From positions 48,417 through 112,416 of the forward strand of contig NZ_JAERTZ010000028.1 in assembly GCF_016746085.1 (NCBI RefSeq): a stretch of 64,000 bases of DNA. Direction: 5' to 3'. Positions 22,636-31,823 of this stretch are shown one piece after another. A program made the translations under genes and the position numbers. Under the pieces are notes generated by a model, which saw nothing but the letters and a program-made list of their open reading frames with translations, did no database searches and was not told the DNA's origin. This DNA comes from Zobellella iuensis (GTDB lineage: Bacteria > Pseudomonadota > Gammaproteobacteria > Enterobacterales > Aeromonadaceae). Position 1 is the first letter of the stretch, and each line of letters begins with the position of its first letter.

Positions 22636-24026
22636 ACTTCTTTTCTCCGGCGCGGACGGCGACGGGGGCGTTTGCGCGGCGATTTGCGCGGGGCATCCTC
22701 GCCCAGGTCTTCGTCTTGATCATGGGCCGCCGCCTGGCTCAGGCGTTTCTGGTCGACCGGATTGGCCACCTGGAAATCGGTCCACCACTCGGCCAGCTCC
22801 TTGAGCCGCGGATCCAGTTCGGCGCGCAGCAGCAGGAAGTCGTAGCCGGCACGGAACTTGGGATGTTCCAGCAACCGATGGGGGCGCTTGCCGGCACGCT
22901 TGGGCAGCCGCTCCTGCAGTTGCCATATATCGCGCACCACCGTGCTGAAACGGCGGGGCACGGCCACCGTCTTCACTTGCCGGCCGATCACTTCGTCGGC
23001 GGCCAGCATGAAGGCATCGTAATAACCGAGGCCGCCGTCATTGACGAATTCCTGGGTGCGGACTTCCACCGGACCCCACAGCAGCGCGGCATAGAGGAAG
23101 GCGGGGGTGACCCGCAGATCCTGGGCGATGCGTTCGTCGGTGTTGGCCAATGCCAGTTCGATAAAACGACCGTAGCGGTTATTGCCCCGCCCCATGACCT
23201 CGGCGGTTTCCGGGAACAGGGGGGCGAACAGGCCGTAGTGCTGCATCTGGCGGTAGGTTTCCAGGCCCTGGCCGGCGAGGAACAGCTTGAGGGTCTCCTC
23301 GAACAGCCGGGCCGGAGGGATATCGGCCAGCAGGGGCGCCAGGCCCTGGATGGGGGCCTCGGTGCGCGGGCTAATCGCCAGGTCCAGCTTGGCGGAAAAG
23401 CGCACCGCCCGCAGCATGCGCACCGGGTCTTCCCGGTAACGGGTTTCGGGATCGCCAATCAGCTCCAGGCGGCGGGCCTCCAGATCCTTGAGGCCGCCGG
23501 CAAAGCCGAGCACGCTGAAGTCGGCGATATTGTAGTAGAGGGCGTTGACGGTGAAATCGCGCCGTTCGGCGTCTTCTTCTATGGTGCCGTAGACGTTGTC
23601 GCGCAGCAGCATGCCCTCGGAGGACTGGGCCGAGACATGCTTGTTGGTGTTGACCTGATGATGGTGGCCACGGAAGGTGGCCACTTCGATCACGTCCCGG
23701 CCGAACAGGACATGGGCCAGGCGAAAGCGGCGTCCTACCAGGCGGCAGTTGCTGAAAAGCTGCTTGACCTGCTCAGGGGTGGCGTTGGTGGCGATATCAA
23801 AGTCCTTGGGCTGGCGGCCCAACAGCAAGTCACGCACACCGCCGCCCACCAGGTAGGCTTCAAAGCCGGCCTTGTTCAGGCGATACAGTACCTTAAGGGC
23901 GTTATCACTGATTTGTCGGCGCGAAATGCCATGCTGGTCGCGCTCTAGCACCACGGGTTGCAACGGCAACGCCTCCTGTTGTCGGGTGAGCAGCTTTTTA
24001 CAAAAGCCGGCAATCTGGGAAAAAAT
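22632..24026 (-). CDS. pcnB: Poly(A) polymerase I, probable ATT start codon
   Basis: A 464-residue nucleotidyltransferase that adds 3' poly(A) tails to RNA and promotes its decay. LVGGGVRDLLLGRQPKDFDIATNATPEQ holds the catalytic Asp pair; RRFRLAHVLFGRDVIEVATFRGHH and RREDPVRMLRAVRF-type motifs follow, and the C-terminus is a basic Arg/Lys tail. The conserved N-terminus is encoded upstream of every ATG, GTG or TTG: codons from 24026 read I-FSQIAGFCKKLLTRQQ, collinear with E. coli MFTRVANFCRKVLSREE, whose start is AUU. A stop lies 7 codons further up, and GAGGTG precedes the ATT by 4 nt. The alternative is TTG at 23963 after AGGAGG, which would lose this conserved segment. Confidence 0.9.
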   Translation of the reverse strand: MFSQIAGFCKKLLTRQQEALPLQPVVLERDQHGISRRQISDNALKVLYRLNKAGFEAYLVGGGVRDLLLGRQPKDFDIATNATPEQVKQLFSNCRLVGRRFRLAHVLFGRDVIEVATFRGHHHQVNTNKHVSAQSSEGMLLRDNVYGTIEEDAERRDFTVNALYYNIADFSVLGFAGGLKDLEARRLELIGDPETRYREDPVRMLRAVRFSAKLDLAISPRTEAPIQGLAPLLADIPPARLFEETLKLFLAGQGLETYRQMQHYGLFAPLFPETAEVMGRGNNRYGRFIELALANTDERIAQDLRVTPAFLYAALLWGPVEVRTQEFVNDGGLGYYDAFMLAADEVIGRQVKTVAVPRRFSTVVRDIWQLQERLPKRAGKRPHRLLEHPKFRAGYDFLLLRAELDPRLKELAEWWTDFQVANPVDQKRLSQAAAHDQDEDLGEDAPRKSPRKRPRRRPRRRKEV

Positions 24027-24066
24027 AGGACACCTCGCAAGGCCTTAAGCTAAAAAAATCGGCGCA

Positions 24067-24990
24067 CTATGATAGCGCAGGGCGCTGTAAATGCGAACTA
24101 TCTGCGCACTTCAGCTCTATATGAGGTCCTTTGGGGACCAGTTCGAGCCGCCAGTGCTGTTGGGCCCAGGCCAGCAGTTCACCGCAATCGGCCTGTTGCA
24201 GCGCCGGCGGCGGCTGCTGACCGAGAAAGTCCAGGGCCAGCCAGAGCAGTTGGCCGGCCTGGCGCACAGCCAGGGCCGGGGCATGGTTCTGCTTGGACAG
24301 CTTGTGCCCGGCCCGCACCGCCAACGGCAGGTGCAACCAGCCGGGCTCGGGCGCGCCCAGTAGGCGGTAGAGCGCAATCTGGCGTACCGTGGGCTCGAGC
24401 AGATCGGCGCCGCGTACCACTTCGGTGACGCCGGCATCCCGATCGTCGATGACCACCGCCAGATTGTAGGCGTAAAGACCGTCGCGGCGGTGCACGATAA
24501 AGTCTTCTTCCGCCAAGGCCCTGGGCACCTGCACCGCCCCCTGCAGACGATCCTCGAAGCCGTAGACCGGCCGTTCCAGCCGCAGCCGTACCGCCGCACC
24601 CGCGGCGGGGAGAGCCAGATCCCGGCAGTGGCCGTTATAAAAGCCGCCGGCGTCGGCAATCGCCCTCCGGGTGCAATGGCAGTGATAGCTGAACCCTCGC
24701 CCGCTCCAGTCATCCAGCACCGCCTGATAGTGGGCGTGGCGCCGGCTCTGGTACACCAGGGGGCCATCCCAGTGCAGGCCGAAGGCGTCCAGGGTGCGCA
24801 GTATGTCGTCGGCGGCACCGGGTATTTCCCGGGGCGGATCCAGATCCTCGATGCGTACCAGCCACAGTCCCCGGTTGGCTTTGGCCTGCAGGTAGCTGCC
24901 GAGGGCGGCAATCAGGGAACCGAAATGGAGGGGACCGCTGGGCGAGGGAGCAAAGCGCCCAATATAGCGGTCGGGCGCGGTGTTGGTCAT
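24067..24990 (-). CDS. gluQ: Glutamyl-Q tRNA(Asp) synthetase
   Basis: A 307-residue GluRS paralogue without the anticodon-binding domain; it attaches glutamate to queuosine at position 34 of tRNA(Asp). The class I signature is [19 protein letters not shown] (HIGH-like HFGS) and the KMSKS-like loop is KLSKQNHAP. The zinc site is CHCTRR with YNGHC about 15 residues later. The charging-site segment [18 protein letters not shown] is conserved. It lies 15 bp after dksA in the same direction, as in E. coli, and is probably co-transcribed with it and perhaps with pcnB (40 bp gap). Confidence 0.95.
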   Translation of the reverse strand: MTNTAPDRYIGRFAPSPSGPLHFGSLIAALGSYLQAKANRGLWLVRIEDLDPPREIPGAADDILRTLDAFGLHWDGPLVYQSRRHAHYQAVLDDWSGRGFSYHCHCTRRAIADAGGFYNGHCRDLALPAAGAAVRLRLERPVYGFEDRLQGAVQVPRALAEEDFIVHRRDGLYAYNLAVVIDDRDAGVTEVVRGADLLEPTVRQIALYRLLGAPEPGWLHLPLAVRAGHKLSKQNHAPALAVRQAGQLLWLALDFLGQQPPPALQQADCGELLAWAQQHWRLELVPKGPHIELKCADSSHLQRPALS

Positions 24991-25005
24991 AAAGGTAAGG
25001 CCGGT

Positions 25006-25458
25006 TCAGTAACCGGCCATCTGTTTTTCCTTGATCTCGGCCAGGGTCTTGCAATCGATGCACAGATCGGCGGTAGGACGGGCTTCCAGCCGGCGGATAC
25101 CGATTTCGACACCGCAGTGCTCGCAATAACCGAAATCGTCATCTTCGATTTTTTGCAGGGTTTTCTCGATCTTCTTGATCAGTTTACGTTCCCGGTCGCG
25201 GGCCCGCAGCTCGAGGGCGAATTCTTCTTCCTGGGCGGCCCTGTCTACCGGATCGGGGAAGTTGGCGGCCTCGTCTTTCATGTGGCCGACGGTGCGATCC
25301 ACTTCTTCGCGCAATTGATTGCGCCAGGCACCCAGGATCTTGCGGAAGTGCGTTTTCTGCGCTTCGTTCATGTATTCTTCGTCGGGCTTCGCCTGGTAGG
25401 GCTCAACACCGGCAATGGCCAGAATACCGAGAGATTTTTTGGTTTCGACTGCTGGCAT
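25006..25458 (-). CDS. dksA: RNA polymerase-binding transcription factor DksA
   Basis: A 150-residue secondary-channel factor that works with ppGpp to control rRNA and amino-acid promoters. [21 protein letters not shown] starts the globular part, the coiled-coil tip is [17 protein letters not shown] (the conserved DxxDxA tip), and the zinc finger is CEHCGVEIG...CIDC. The ATG at 25458 has AGGAG 7 nt upstream; a longer frame continues upstream but is not conserved. A possible promoter is at 25511-25540. The rRNA promoter at the right end of the window would be a predicted target. Confidence 0.97.
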   Translation of the reverse strand: MPAVETKKSLGILAIAGVEPYQAKPDEEYMNEAQKTHFRKILGAWRNQLREEVDRTVGHMKDEAANFPDPVDRAAQEEEFALELRARDRERKLIKKIEKTLQKIEDDDFGYCEHCGVEIGIRRLEARPTADLCIDCKTLAEIKEKQMAGY

Positions 25459-25510
25459 CCCGTATCTCCTAAAAAGCAATATTGCGCCAACCAAATTCAA
25501 GAAGCGGCTA

Positions 25511-25540
25511 TCTATAGCAGAAAGCATGTTAACAAGGCAA
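25511..25540 (-). promoter_or_regulatory. Putative dksA promoter
   Basis: On the minus strand TTGCCT (25535-25540), an 18-bp spacer and TATAGA (25511-25516) lie about 50 bp before the dksA start. Between promoter and gene is the 10-bp palindrome GCAATATTGC at 25476-25485 in the leader. Hexamers are plausible only. Confidence 0.35.
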
Positions 25541-25711
25541 TTTTGCGTTGTGATTTCTGCCGCGGCTGTTCCTTAAATACGACCGTGGCCACTTCTTTTA
25601 TCTTCACCAACACGACGAAAGACAGAGCGGCAACTCTTTGGTGAGCCCTCCATATGGGGACGGGAAATAGCGTTTTCAAGAGTGGATGCGGTACTGTTGC
25701 TATGGTTACCA

Positions 25712-25742
25712 TTGCACTCCATTTATGAACTATAGGTATAAT
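25712..25742 (+). promoter_or_regulatory. TATAAT box abutting the sfsA start codon
   Basis: TTGCAC at 25712-25717 and a perfect TATAAT at 25737-25742 are separated by 19 bp; the GTG start of sfsA begins at 25744. If this is a working promoter, transcription would begin at or just after the start codon, giving a leaderless message or use of an internal start. It may also be a chance match. Confidence 0.3.
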
Positions 25743-25743
25743 T

Positions 25744-26448
25744 GTGCAGTTTTCCTCTCCTTTATGCCGTGGGCGCCTGGTCCGGCGCTACAAGCGTTTC
25801 CTGGCCGACGTGATCCACCAGGACAATCCCCTGACCCTGCATTGCCCCAATACGGGCCGGATGACCGGTTGTGCCGGGCCGGACTGGCCGGTGTATTTTT
25901 CCACCTCGGACAACCCTAAGCGCAAGTATGCCCATACCTGGGAACTGACGGAGAATCCCGAGGGACAGCTGATCTGTGTCAATACCACCCGGGCCAATCA
26001 GTTGGTGGCGGAGGCCCTGGCCCAGGGGTGGATCCCGGAACTGGCCGGTTATCCAAGGGTGCGGGCGGAAGTTCGCTACGGCGACGAAGGCAGCCGTATC
26101 GACTTCCTGCTGAGCGGTGGCGAGCGACCCGATTGCTATGTGGAGGTCAAGAGCGTGACCCTGCTGGAGCAGGACGGCCGGGGCTATTTCCCGGATACCC
26201 TGAGCGAGCGGGCCCAGAAGCATGTGCGCGAGCTGATGGCTTGTGCCCGCACCGGACAGCGGGCGGTGATGTTGTTCTGTGTGTTGCATACCGGGATAGA
26301 TCGGGTCAGCCCGGCCCGACATCTGGATCCGGCCTATGGCCGGCTGATCGACGAGGCGCTCTCGGCAGGGGTGGAATGCCTGGCCTGGGGTGCCGACATC
26401 GGGCCCGAGGGGATGCGGCTGGCCCGGGCACTGCCCTTTACTCCCTGA
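25744..26448 (+). CDS. sfsA: Sugar fermentation stimulation protein A homologue
   Basis: A 234-residue protein close to E. coli SfsA. Shared segments: RYKRFLADVIHQDNPLTLHCPNTGRMTGC, STSDNPKRKYAHTWELTE, CVNTTRANQLVAEAL, SRIDFLLSG with DCYVEVKSVTL (a nuclease-like D...ExK core), and RGYFPDTLSERAQKHVRELM. The family has an OB-like N-terminus and a PD-(D/E)xK-type fold; its cellular role remains unclear, with reported DNA binding. The only start that keeps the conserved N-terminus is a GTG, with a weak AGG upstream. It ends 11 bp inside the convergent thpR gene. In E. coli sfsA also neighbours dksA and thpR. Confidence 0.92.
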   Translation: MQFSSPLCRGRLVRRYKRFLADVIHQDNPLTLHCPNTGRMTGCAGPDWPVYFSTSDNPKRKYAHTWELTENPEGQLICVNTTRANQLVAEALAQGWIPELAGYPRVRAEVRYGDEGSRIDFLLSGGERPDCYVEVKSVTLLEQDGRGYFPDTLSERAQKHVRELMACARTGQRAVMLFCVLHTGIDRVSPARHLDPAYGRLIDEALSAGVECLAWGADIGPEGMRLARALPFTP

Positions 26449-26956
26449 GTGGCCAGCTGCGCAGCAGCTCGTAGTGGGGCCCCTGCTCGGTCTGGATGGA
26501 GCGATAGAGGCCGAGCGAGCGGGGTCGGTAGACGAGCGGTTCCGTTTTCGGCAGCGGGCAGGCCGCGCAGTGCCGAAAGAGGGTGACATGGGGACGAAAG
26601 GCCCGGTGGGGGGGGCCCAACTTCAGTCCTGCGCAATACCGTCCCAGCTCGTCGGCCAGGCGGGCCAGCGCCTCGGGCACCCGGCCCGGCCCCGTCCACA
26701 CCACGCCTGCCCTGGGGAAGCAGCCCAGCCGGTCCAGGCGCAGGGAAAAGGCGGGCAGGGCATGCCGGCCCAGCCAGCGCACCAGGGCCGCTTGCCGGGA
26801 GGGCTCGGTCTGGCCGAAAAAGCGCAGGGTCATATGTAATTGATGGGCGGGTATCCGTCGGCCGGGCAGGGCCAGCCAGTCCTGCAGCCGGCCCAGGGCG
26901 GGTGCCAGCTCGTCGGCGGGAAAGGCCAGGAACAGCCGGTTGCCGGACTCGTTCAT
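26438..26956 (-). CDS. thpR: RNA 2',3'-cyclic phosphodiesterase
   Basis: A 172-residue 2H phosphoesterase (LigT/ThpR). The two catalytic HxTx motifs are HMTLRFFG (about residue 41) and HVTLFR (about residue 124). The start NRLFLAFPADELAPAL and the PHRAFRPHVTL region match the family, which opens RNA 2',3'-cyclic phosphates to 2'-phosphates and can reversibly ligate tRNA halves in vitro. I use the ATG at 26956 because AAGGA lies 8 nt upstream; two earlier in-frame ATGs are too close to it or lack one. Convergent overlap of 11 bp with sfsA. Confidence 0.92.
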   Translation of the reverse strand: MNESGNRLFLAFPADELAPALGRLQDWLALPGRRIPAHQLHMTLRFFGQTEPSRQAALVRWLGRHALPAFSLRLDRLGCFPRAGVVWTGPGRVPEALARLADELGRYCAGLKLGPPHRAFRPHVTLFRHCAACPLPKTEPLVYRPRSLGLYRSIQTEQGPHYELLRSWPLRE

Positions 26957-26977
26957 CGGCATAGTCCTTTGCAGAGG

Positions 26978-26990
26978 CTTTTGGCACAAT
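26978..26990 (+). promoter_or_regulatory. Promoter-like motif before hrpB
   Basis: CTTTTGGCACAAT ends 30 bp before the hrpB GTG. Nearly the same string (GGCTTTGGCACAAT) ends 29 bp before the gene at 33760. CACAAT may serve as a weak -10 box; no clear -35 is seen. Confidence 0.3.
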
Positions 26991-27020
26991 ATAGCGGTTT
27001 TCGGCCAGTCAGGTAACAGC

Positions 27021-29453
27021 GTGAATCAACTTCCTATCGTCGAGGCCCTGCCGCAGCTGCGGCAGGCGCTGGCGTCGCCCCGCATCATCATCGAAGCGCC
27101 GCCCGGCGCCGGTAAATCCACCTGGCTGCCGCTTTGGCTGCTGGAGCAGGCGGAGATCCGGGGGCGTATCATCATGCTGGAGCCGCGCCGGCTCGCGACC
27201 CGTACCATAGCCCAGTACCTGGCGCAGCAGCTGGGGGAGACCCCGGGCGGGCGCATCGGGTACCGGATGCGCGGTGAAAGCCGGAGCGGCAGGCATACCC
27301 GGCTGGAGGTGGTGACCGAGGGGGTCTTGACCCGGATGCTGCAGGCGGACCCCGAGCTGGAGGGGGTGGGGCTGCTGATCTTCGACGAGTTCCACGAGCG
27401 CAGCCTGCAGGCGGATCTGGCCCTGGCCTTCGCCCTGGAATGCCAGGCCCTGCGGGAAGATCTGAAGATACTGGTGATGTCCGCCACCCTGGAGGGGCTG
27501 GCGCTGGAGCAACTGCTGCCCGATGCGGTGACGGTCCGCAGCGCCGGGCGCAGTTTTCCGGTCGAGCTCGAGTACCAGCCCCGCAACCAGCACAACCGGC
27601 TGGAGGAAGCGATGGGGCGGGCCATACTGGCGGCCCTCAGCCGGCATGAGGGCAGCGTGTTGGCTTTTCTGCCCGGTGAGCGGGAGATCCGCGCCACTCG
27701 GGACTGGCTGGCCGACAAGGTGGCCGACGGGATTGAACTCCGACCTCTGTATGGCCGGCTGACCCTGGCCGAGCAGCAGGCGGCGATTGCGCCGGCGGCG
27801 GTGGGGCGGCGCAAGGTGGTGCTGGCCACCAATGTGGCGGAAACCTCCCTTACCATAGACGGCATCGGCATAGTGGTGGACTCGGGGCTGGAGCGCCAGG
27901 CCCAGTTCGATCCCGAGGCCGGCATTACCCGGCTGCTGAGCCGGCAGATAGGCCAGGCGTCCGCCACCCAGCGGGCCGGCCGGGCCGGGCGGCTGGGGCC
28001 CGGCGTCTGCCTGCGGTTATGGCCGCGGGAGCAACAGGAGCGACTGGCGGCCCGGCGGCCGGCGGAAATAGAACAGAGCGATTTGTCTGGATTTATGCTG
28101 GAATGCGCCGCCTGGGGCGCCGAACCCGAAGGCCTGCCGCTGCTGACGCCGCCGCCGGCCCCGCTGCTGGCGGCGGCCCGACGCCAGTTGGCGGAGCTGG
28201 GGTTGTTGCACGGATCCCAACTGAGCTCGCTTGGCCGGCGGGTCTGGCAACTGGGGGCCGAACCCTGGCTGGGCCAGTTGCTGCTCACCGCCCTCGACTG
28301 GCAGCGGCAGGGTCGGGAGGGCGCCCTGGCCGACGCCGTCTACCTGGCGGCCCTGCTGGAAGAAGGCCGGCTGGAGGACGCCCCCCTGTCGGGGCAACTG
28401 CTGGCCCGGCAGGGGCGGCTGAAGCCGGCGGCCGAACGCTGGTTCGGCCGGTTGGAGCAGCCCTCCGCCGCGCCGGGCGGCCGTTACCTGGGCCCCCTGC
28501 TGGCCAATGCCAGGCCGGAATGGGTGGGGTTGCTGCGCCAGCAGGGCCGCTACGCCCTGGCCGGCGGCCTGAGCGCCGATCTGCCCCAGGGCAGCCCCTT
28601 GCTCGGCAAGGCCATGCTGGCGGTGGCGGCCCTGGGCCGCGGTGAACGGGGCGTCTTTATCCAGGGCGCCGAGCCGGTCACCCAGGAGCAGTTGGGTCAG
28701 TGCTTGCCCGGGCGTTTCGAGGAACGCCAGCAGCTGCAGTGGGATAGCGAGGCCAACCGGGTGCGGGCCGAGCGCCAGCGGTGCTTCGGCAAGCTGGTGC
28801 TGCAGCGCAGCCCCCTCAACGAGGTCAGTCCCGAGCAGCGCGCCCGCTGCCTGCTGGATGAGCTGGTACGCCGTGGCTGGATGGCGCTGCCGCTGGACGA
28901 AGAGGTCCGCCAGTACTGGCTCAGATTGAAACTGGCCGGACAGAAGCTGGCCGACTGCGGCTTCGCCCCCTGCGACGAGGCCCAGTGGCTGGCGGAGGCC
29001 GAAGGGTGGCTGCTGCCTTACCTGACGGGGCTTGGCCGCTGGGAGGAGCTGGGCCGGCTGAACTGGCTCGGCATATTTAAGAGTCGGCTGGACTGGTCAC
29101 AGCAGCAATTGCTGGATACCCTGCTACCCGGCCACCTCGAACTGGCCACCGGCACCCGGGCCGCCATTCGCTACCGGGAGGAGGACGATCCCGTGCTGCC
29201 GGTGCGGCTGCAGGAGATGTTCGGCCAGTCGGGCACACCCGAACTGGCGCGCGGACGGGTGCCGCTGGTGCTGGAACTGTTGTCGCCGGCGCGGCGCCCG
29301 CTGCAGGTTACCCGGGATCTGGCCGCCTTCTGGGCTGGATCCTACCAGGATGTGAAAAAAGAGATGAAGGGGCGTTACCCCAAGCACGTGTGGCCTGAGG
29401 ATCCTGCCAATACGGCACCGACCCGGCACACCAAGAGGCAGATGAAGCACTGA
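27021..29453 (+). CDS. hrpB: ATP-dependent helicase HrpB
   Basis: An 810-residue DEAH-type RNA helicase. Walker A APPGAGKSTWLPL is at residues 26-38, then LEPRRLATRT, DEFHERSLQADLALA (motif II with His), MSATLEG (motif III), TNVAETSLTIDGI (motif V) and QRAGRAGRLGPG (motif VI). After the helicase core come the HA2/OB regions and the HrpB-specific C-terminus, ending with KEMKGRYPKHVWPEDP as in E. coli. The start is a GTG at 27021 with AGG upstream; a longer frame would run through the divergent thpR promoter. mrcB starts 2 bp after its stop, so the two are co-transcribed. Its biological role is poorly known. Confidence 0.95.
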   Translation: MNQLPIVEALPQLRQALASPRIIIEAPPGAGKSTWLPLWLLEQAEIRGRIIMLEPRRLATRTIAQYLAQQLGETPGGRIGYRMRGESRSGRHTRLEVVTEGVLTRMLQADPELEGVGLLIFDEFHERSLQADLALAFALECQALREDLKILVMSATLEGLALEQLLPDAVTVRSAGRSFPVELEYQPRNQHNRLEEAMGRAILAALSRHEGSVLAFLPGEREIRATRDWLADKVADGIELRPLYGRLTLAEQQAAIAPAAVGRRKVVLATNVAETSLTIDGIGIVVDSGLERQAQFDPEAGITRLLSRQIGQASATQRAGRAGRLGPGVCLRLWPREQQERLAARRPAEIEQSDLSGFMLECAAWGAEPEGLPLLTPPPAPLLAAARRQLAELGLLHGSQLSSLGRRVWQLGAEPWLGQLLLTALDWQRQGREGALADAVYLAALLEEGRLEDAPLSGQLLARQGRLKPAAERWFGRLEQPSAAPGGRYLGPLLANARPEWVGLLRQQGRYALAGGLSADLPQGSPLLGKAMLAVAALGRGERGVFIQGAEPVTQEQLGQCLPGRFEERQQLQWDSEANRVRAERQRCFGKLVLQRSPLNEVSPEQRARCLLDELVRRGWMALPLDEEVRQYWLRLKLAGQKLADCGFAPCDEAQWLAEAEGWLLPYLTGLGRWEELGRLNWLGIFKSRLDWSQQQLLDTLLPGHLELATGTRAAIRYREEDDPVLPVRLQEMFGQSGTPELARGRVPLVLELLSPARRPLQVTRDLAAFWAGSYQDVKKEMKGRYPKHVWPEDPANTAPTRHTKRQMKH

Positions 29454-29455
29454 TT

Positions 29456-31810
29456 ATGGCAAAACAGACCCGAACCCGTAAATCAACCAAAAAGCCCGTG
29501 AAAAAACGCCGTTCATGGTGGGGCCTGCTGTTCAAGCTCGGCCTGGTGATGGCCGTGTTGCTGGGCATCTTCGGTATCTATCTGGACAGCCAGGTGCGGG
29601 AGCGTTTCGAGGGCCAGAAGTGGGCCCTGCCCGCCCTGGTCTACAGCCGGCCGCTGGAGCTGTTCCCGGGGCAGAAGCTGTCCCACCAGCAGATGCTGCG
29701 CGAGCTGCAGTTGCTGAACTACCGCAAGGTGGCCAGCCCCGGCCGGCCCGGCGAATACGCGGTGACCAACAACCGTATCGAAATTCACCGTCGTCCCTTC
29801 AATTTTTCCGATGGGGCCGAAGCGGCCCGTTCCATCCTGCTGACCTTCGACGGCCAGCGGCTGGCGCGGATGCAGAACCCGGCCAACGGCCGGGAACTGG
29901 GTTATGCCCGCATGGATCCCGTGCTGCTCGACCGGCTCAACGTGGAGCAGCGGGAGGACCGGCTGCTGGTACGGCTGGATCAGGTACCCGAACTGCTGGT
30001 CACCACCCTGCTGACGGTGGAGGACCGGGATTTCTACCGCCACGACGGGGTGTCTCCACTGGCGATCCTGCGTGCCCTGGTGGTCAACCTCAAGGCTGGT
30101 CGTACCGTACAGGGCGGCAGCACCCTGACCCAACAGCTGGCCAAGAACTTCTTCCTCACTCAGGATCGCAGCCTGTGGCGCAAGGTGCAGGAAGCCTATA
30201 TGGCGCTGATCATCGACTTCCGCTACGAGAAGGACGAGATCCTGGAAGCCTACCTGAACGAAGTCTACCTGGGGCAGAATGGATCCCAGGGGGTGTACGG
30301 CTTCGGCCTGGCCAGCTATTTCTATTTCGGCCTGCCCCTGAATGAACTCAACCCGGACCAGATAGCCTTGATAGTGGCGCTGGTGAAGGGACCCTCCTTC
30401 TATGATCCCTGGCGCAATTCGGGGCGAGCCCAGGAGCGGCGGGATCTGGTATTGCGCCTGCTGGCCAATGAAGGCCATATCGACCGTGATACCTATGAGC
30501 AGTCCAGCAGCAGGGAGCTGGGGCTGATTGAGCGCGGACGCATGGGCTACGGCCGTACCCCGGCCTTTATGGGGCTGCTGCGCCAGGAGCTGCGCGAGCG
30601 TTTCGGCGCCGACTACCTGCGGCAGAACGGGCTCAAGATCTTCAGCAGCCTGGATCCCATCGCCCAGCACAGCGCCGAACAGGCGGTGGTGGAGCAACTC
30701 AAGCAGCTCAGGGCCAATACCAAGCGCAACGATCTGGAAGCGGCGATGGTGGTGTCCAACTGGCGCAAGGGCGAGGTCAGCGCCGTGGTCGGCGGCGCCG
30801 ACCCCAGTTTTGCCGGCTTCAACCGGGCGCTGGCGGCGCGCCGGCCCATCGGTTCCCTGATCAAGCCGCCGGTGTTCGCCGAGGCCCTGGCCAACGGCTA
30901 TACCCTGGCGACCCCGCTCAAGGATGAACCCATCAGCCTGCGCAGCGATGCCGGTCAGGTGTGGCGGCCCAACAACTACGACCGCCAGTTCCGCGGCCAG
31001 GTGATGTTCTATGACGCCCTGGCCAAGTCCCTGAACGTGCCCACGGTCAACCTGGGCATGGCCATCGGGCTGGACAAGGTGGTCGACGGCCTCAAGCGGC
31101 TGGGGGTGCAGCAACCGATCCAGGCCTATCCGTCGCTGCTGCTCGGTACCCTGGAGCTGACGCCCATGGAGGTGAACCAGCTGTACCTGAGCCTGGCCAA
31201 CCAGGGGCTCTACCAGCCGCTCACCTCCATCCGCGCCATCCAGGACGAGCACGGCGAGCTGCTCTACCAGCACGACGCCAGGGCGGTGCGGGTGCTGGAG
31301 CCGGAAGCCGGCTACCTGGCGCTCTACGCCATGACCAAGGTGGTGGGCGGCGGCACCGCGGCCCACCTGGCGGCCCGCTTCCCCAACCGGGTGATGGCGG
31401 GCAAGACCGGCACCACCAACGATCTGCGGGATACCTGGTACGCGGGTCTGGACAACGAGGAGCTGGTGAGTGTCTGGGTGGGGCGCGACGACAACGGGGT
31501 GACCGGCCTGACCGGCGCCAGCGGCGCCCTGCGGGTCTACAGCCGCTACCTGGACGGACGTGGGGTCGACTCCCTGGAGCTGACGGCCCCCGCCGGCATC
31601 GATCAGGTCAACTTCGCGGTACGCGACGGCCAGCCTGCCGATCCGCGCTGCGAACCGACCCAGCTGCTGCCGGCCAAGGCCGCCGGCCTGCCGGGCATTC
31701 GCGACTGCCGGCCGGTCGTGCCGGTGCAGCAGCCCCAGCAGCCCCAGCGACCCTCGTCCGGCGAGCCGATCAGCGACTGGCTGAGGGACATTTTCAATTT
31801 CGCCCGCTGA
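29456..31810 (+). CDS. mrcB: Penicillin-binding protein 1B (bifunctional)
   Basis: A 784-residue murein synthase. A basic cytoplasmic tail (KKPVKKRRSWWG) precedes one membrane segment (about 22-45). The UB2H-like region (about 55-150) is where LpoB binds in E. coli. The glycosyltransferase domain shows TVEDRDFYRHDG with catalytic E189 and GRTVQGGSTLTQQLAKN. The transpeptidase domain has S467-L-I-K470, the SLN triad and KTG at 650-652. The C-terminal tail is short with a Gln/Pro run. It lies 2 bp after hrpB, as in E. coli. It polymerises and cross-links peptidoglycan at the inner membrane. Confidence 0.96.
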   Translation: MAKQTRTRKSTKKPVKKRRSWWGLLFKLGLVMAVLLGIFGIYLDSQVRERFEGQKWALPALVYSRPLELFPGQKLSHQQMLRELQLLNYRKVASPGRPGEYAVTNNRIEIHRRPFNFSDGAEAARSILLTFDGQRLARMQNPANGRELGYARMDPVLLDRLNVEQREDRLLVRLDQVPELLVTTLLTVEDRDFYRHDGVSPLAILRALVVNLKAGRTVQGGSTLTQQLAKNFFLTQDRSLWRKVQEAYMALIIDFRYEKDEILEAYLNEVYLGQNGSQGVYGFGLASYFYFGLPLNELNPDQIALIVALVKGPSFYDPWRNSGRAQERRDLVLRLLANEGHIDRDTYEQSSSRELGLIERGRMGYGRTPAFMGLLRQELRERFGADYLRQNGLKIFSSLDPIAQHSAEQAVVEQLKQLRANTKRNDLEAAMVVSNWRKGEVSAVVGGADPSFAGFNRALAARRPIGSLIKPPVFAEALANGYTLATPLKDEPISLRSDAGQVWRPNNYDRQFRGQVMFYDALAKSLNVPTVNLGMAIGLDKVVDGLKRLGVQQPIQAYPSLLLGTLELTPMEVNQLYLSLANQGLYQPLTSIRAIQDEHGELLYQHDARAVRVLEPEAGYLALYAMTKVVGGGTAAHLAARFPNRVMAGKTGTTNDLRDTWYAGLDNEELVSVWVGRDDNGVTGLTGASGALRVYSRYLDGRGVDSLELTAPAGIDQVNFAVRDGQPADPRCEPTQLLPAKAAGLPGIRDCRPVVPVQQPQQPQRPSSGEPISDWLRDIFNFAR

Positions 31811-31823
31811 GGCAGGGTGAAAG

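Noticed and set aside
26978..26995. Possible sigma-54 promoter (TGGCAC) before hrpB
   Set aside because: The -12 GC element is not at the right spacing with TTGC-like sequence; the same holds at 33721.
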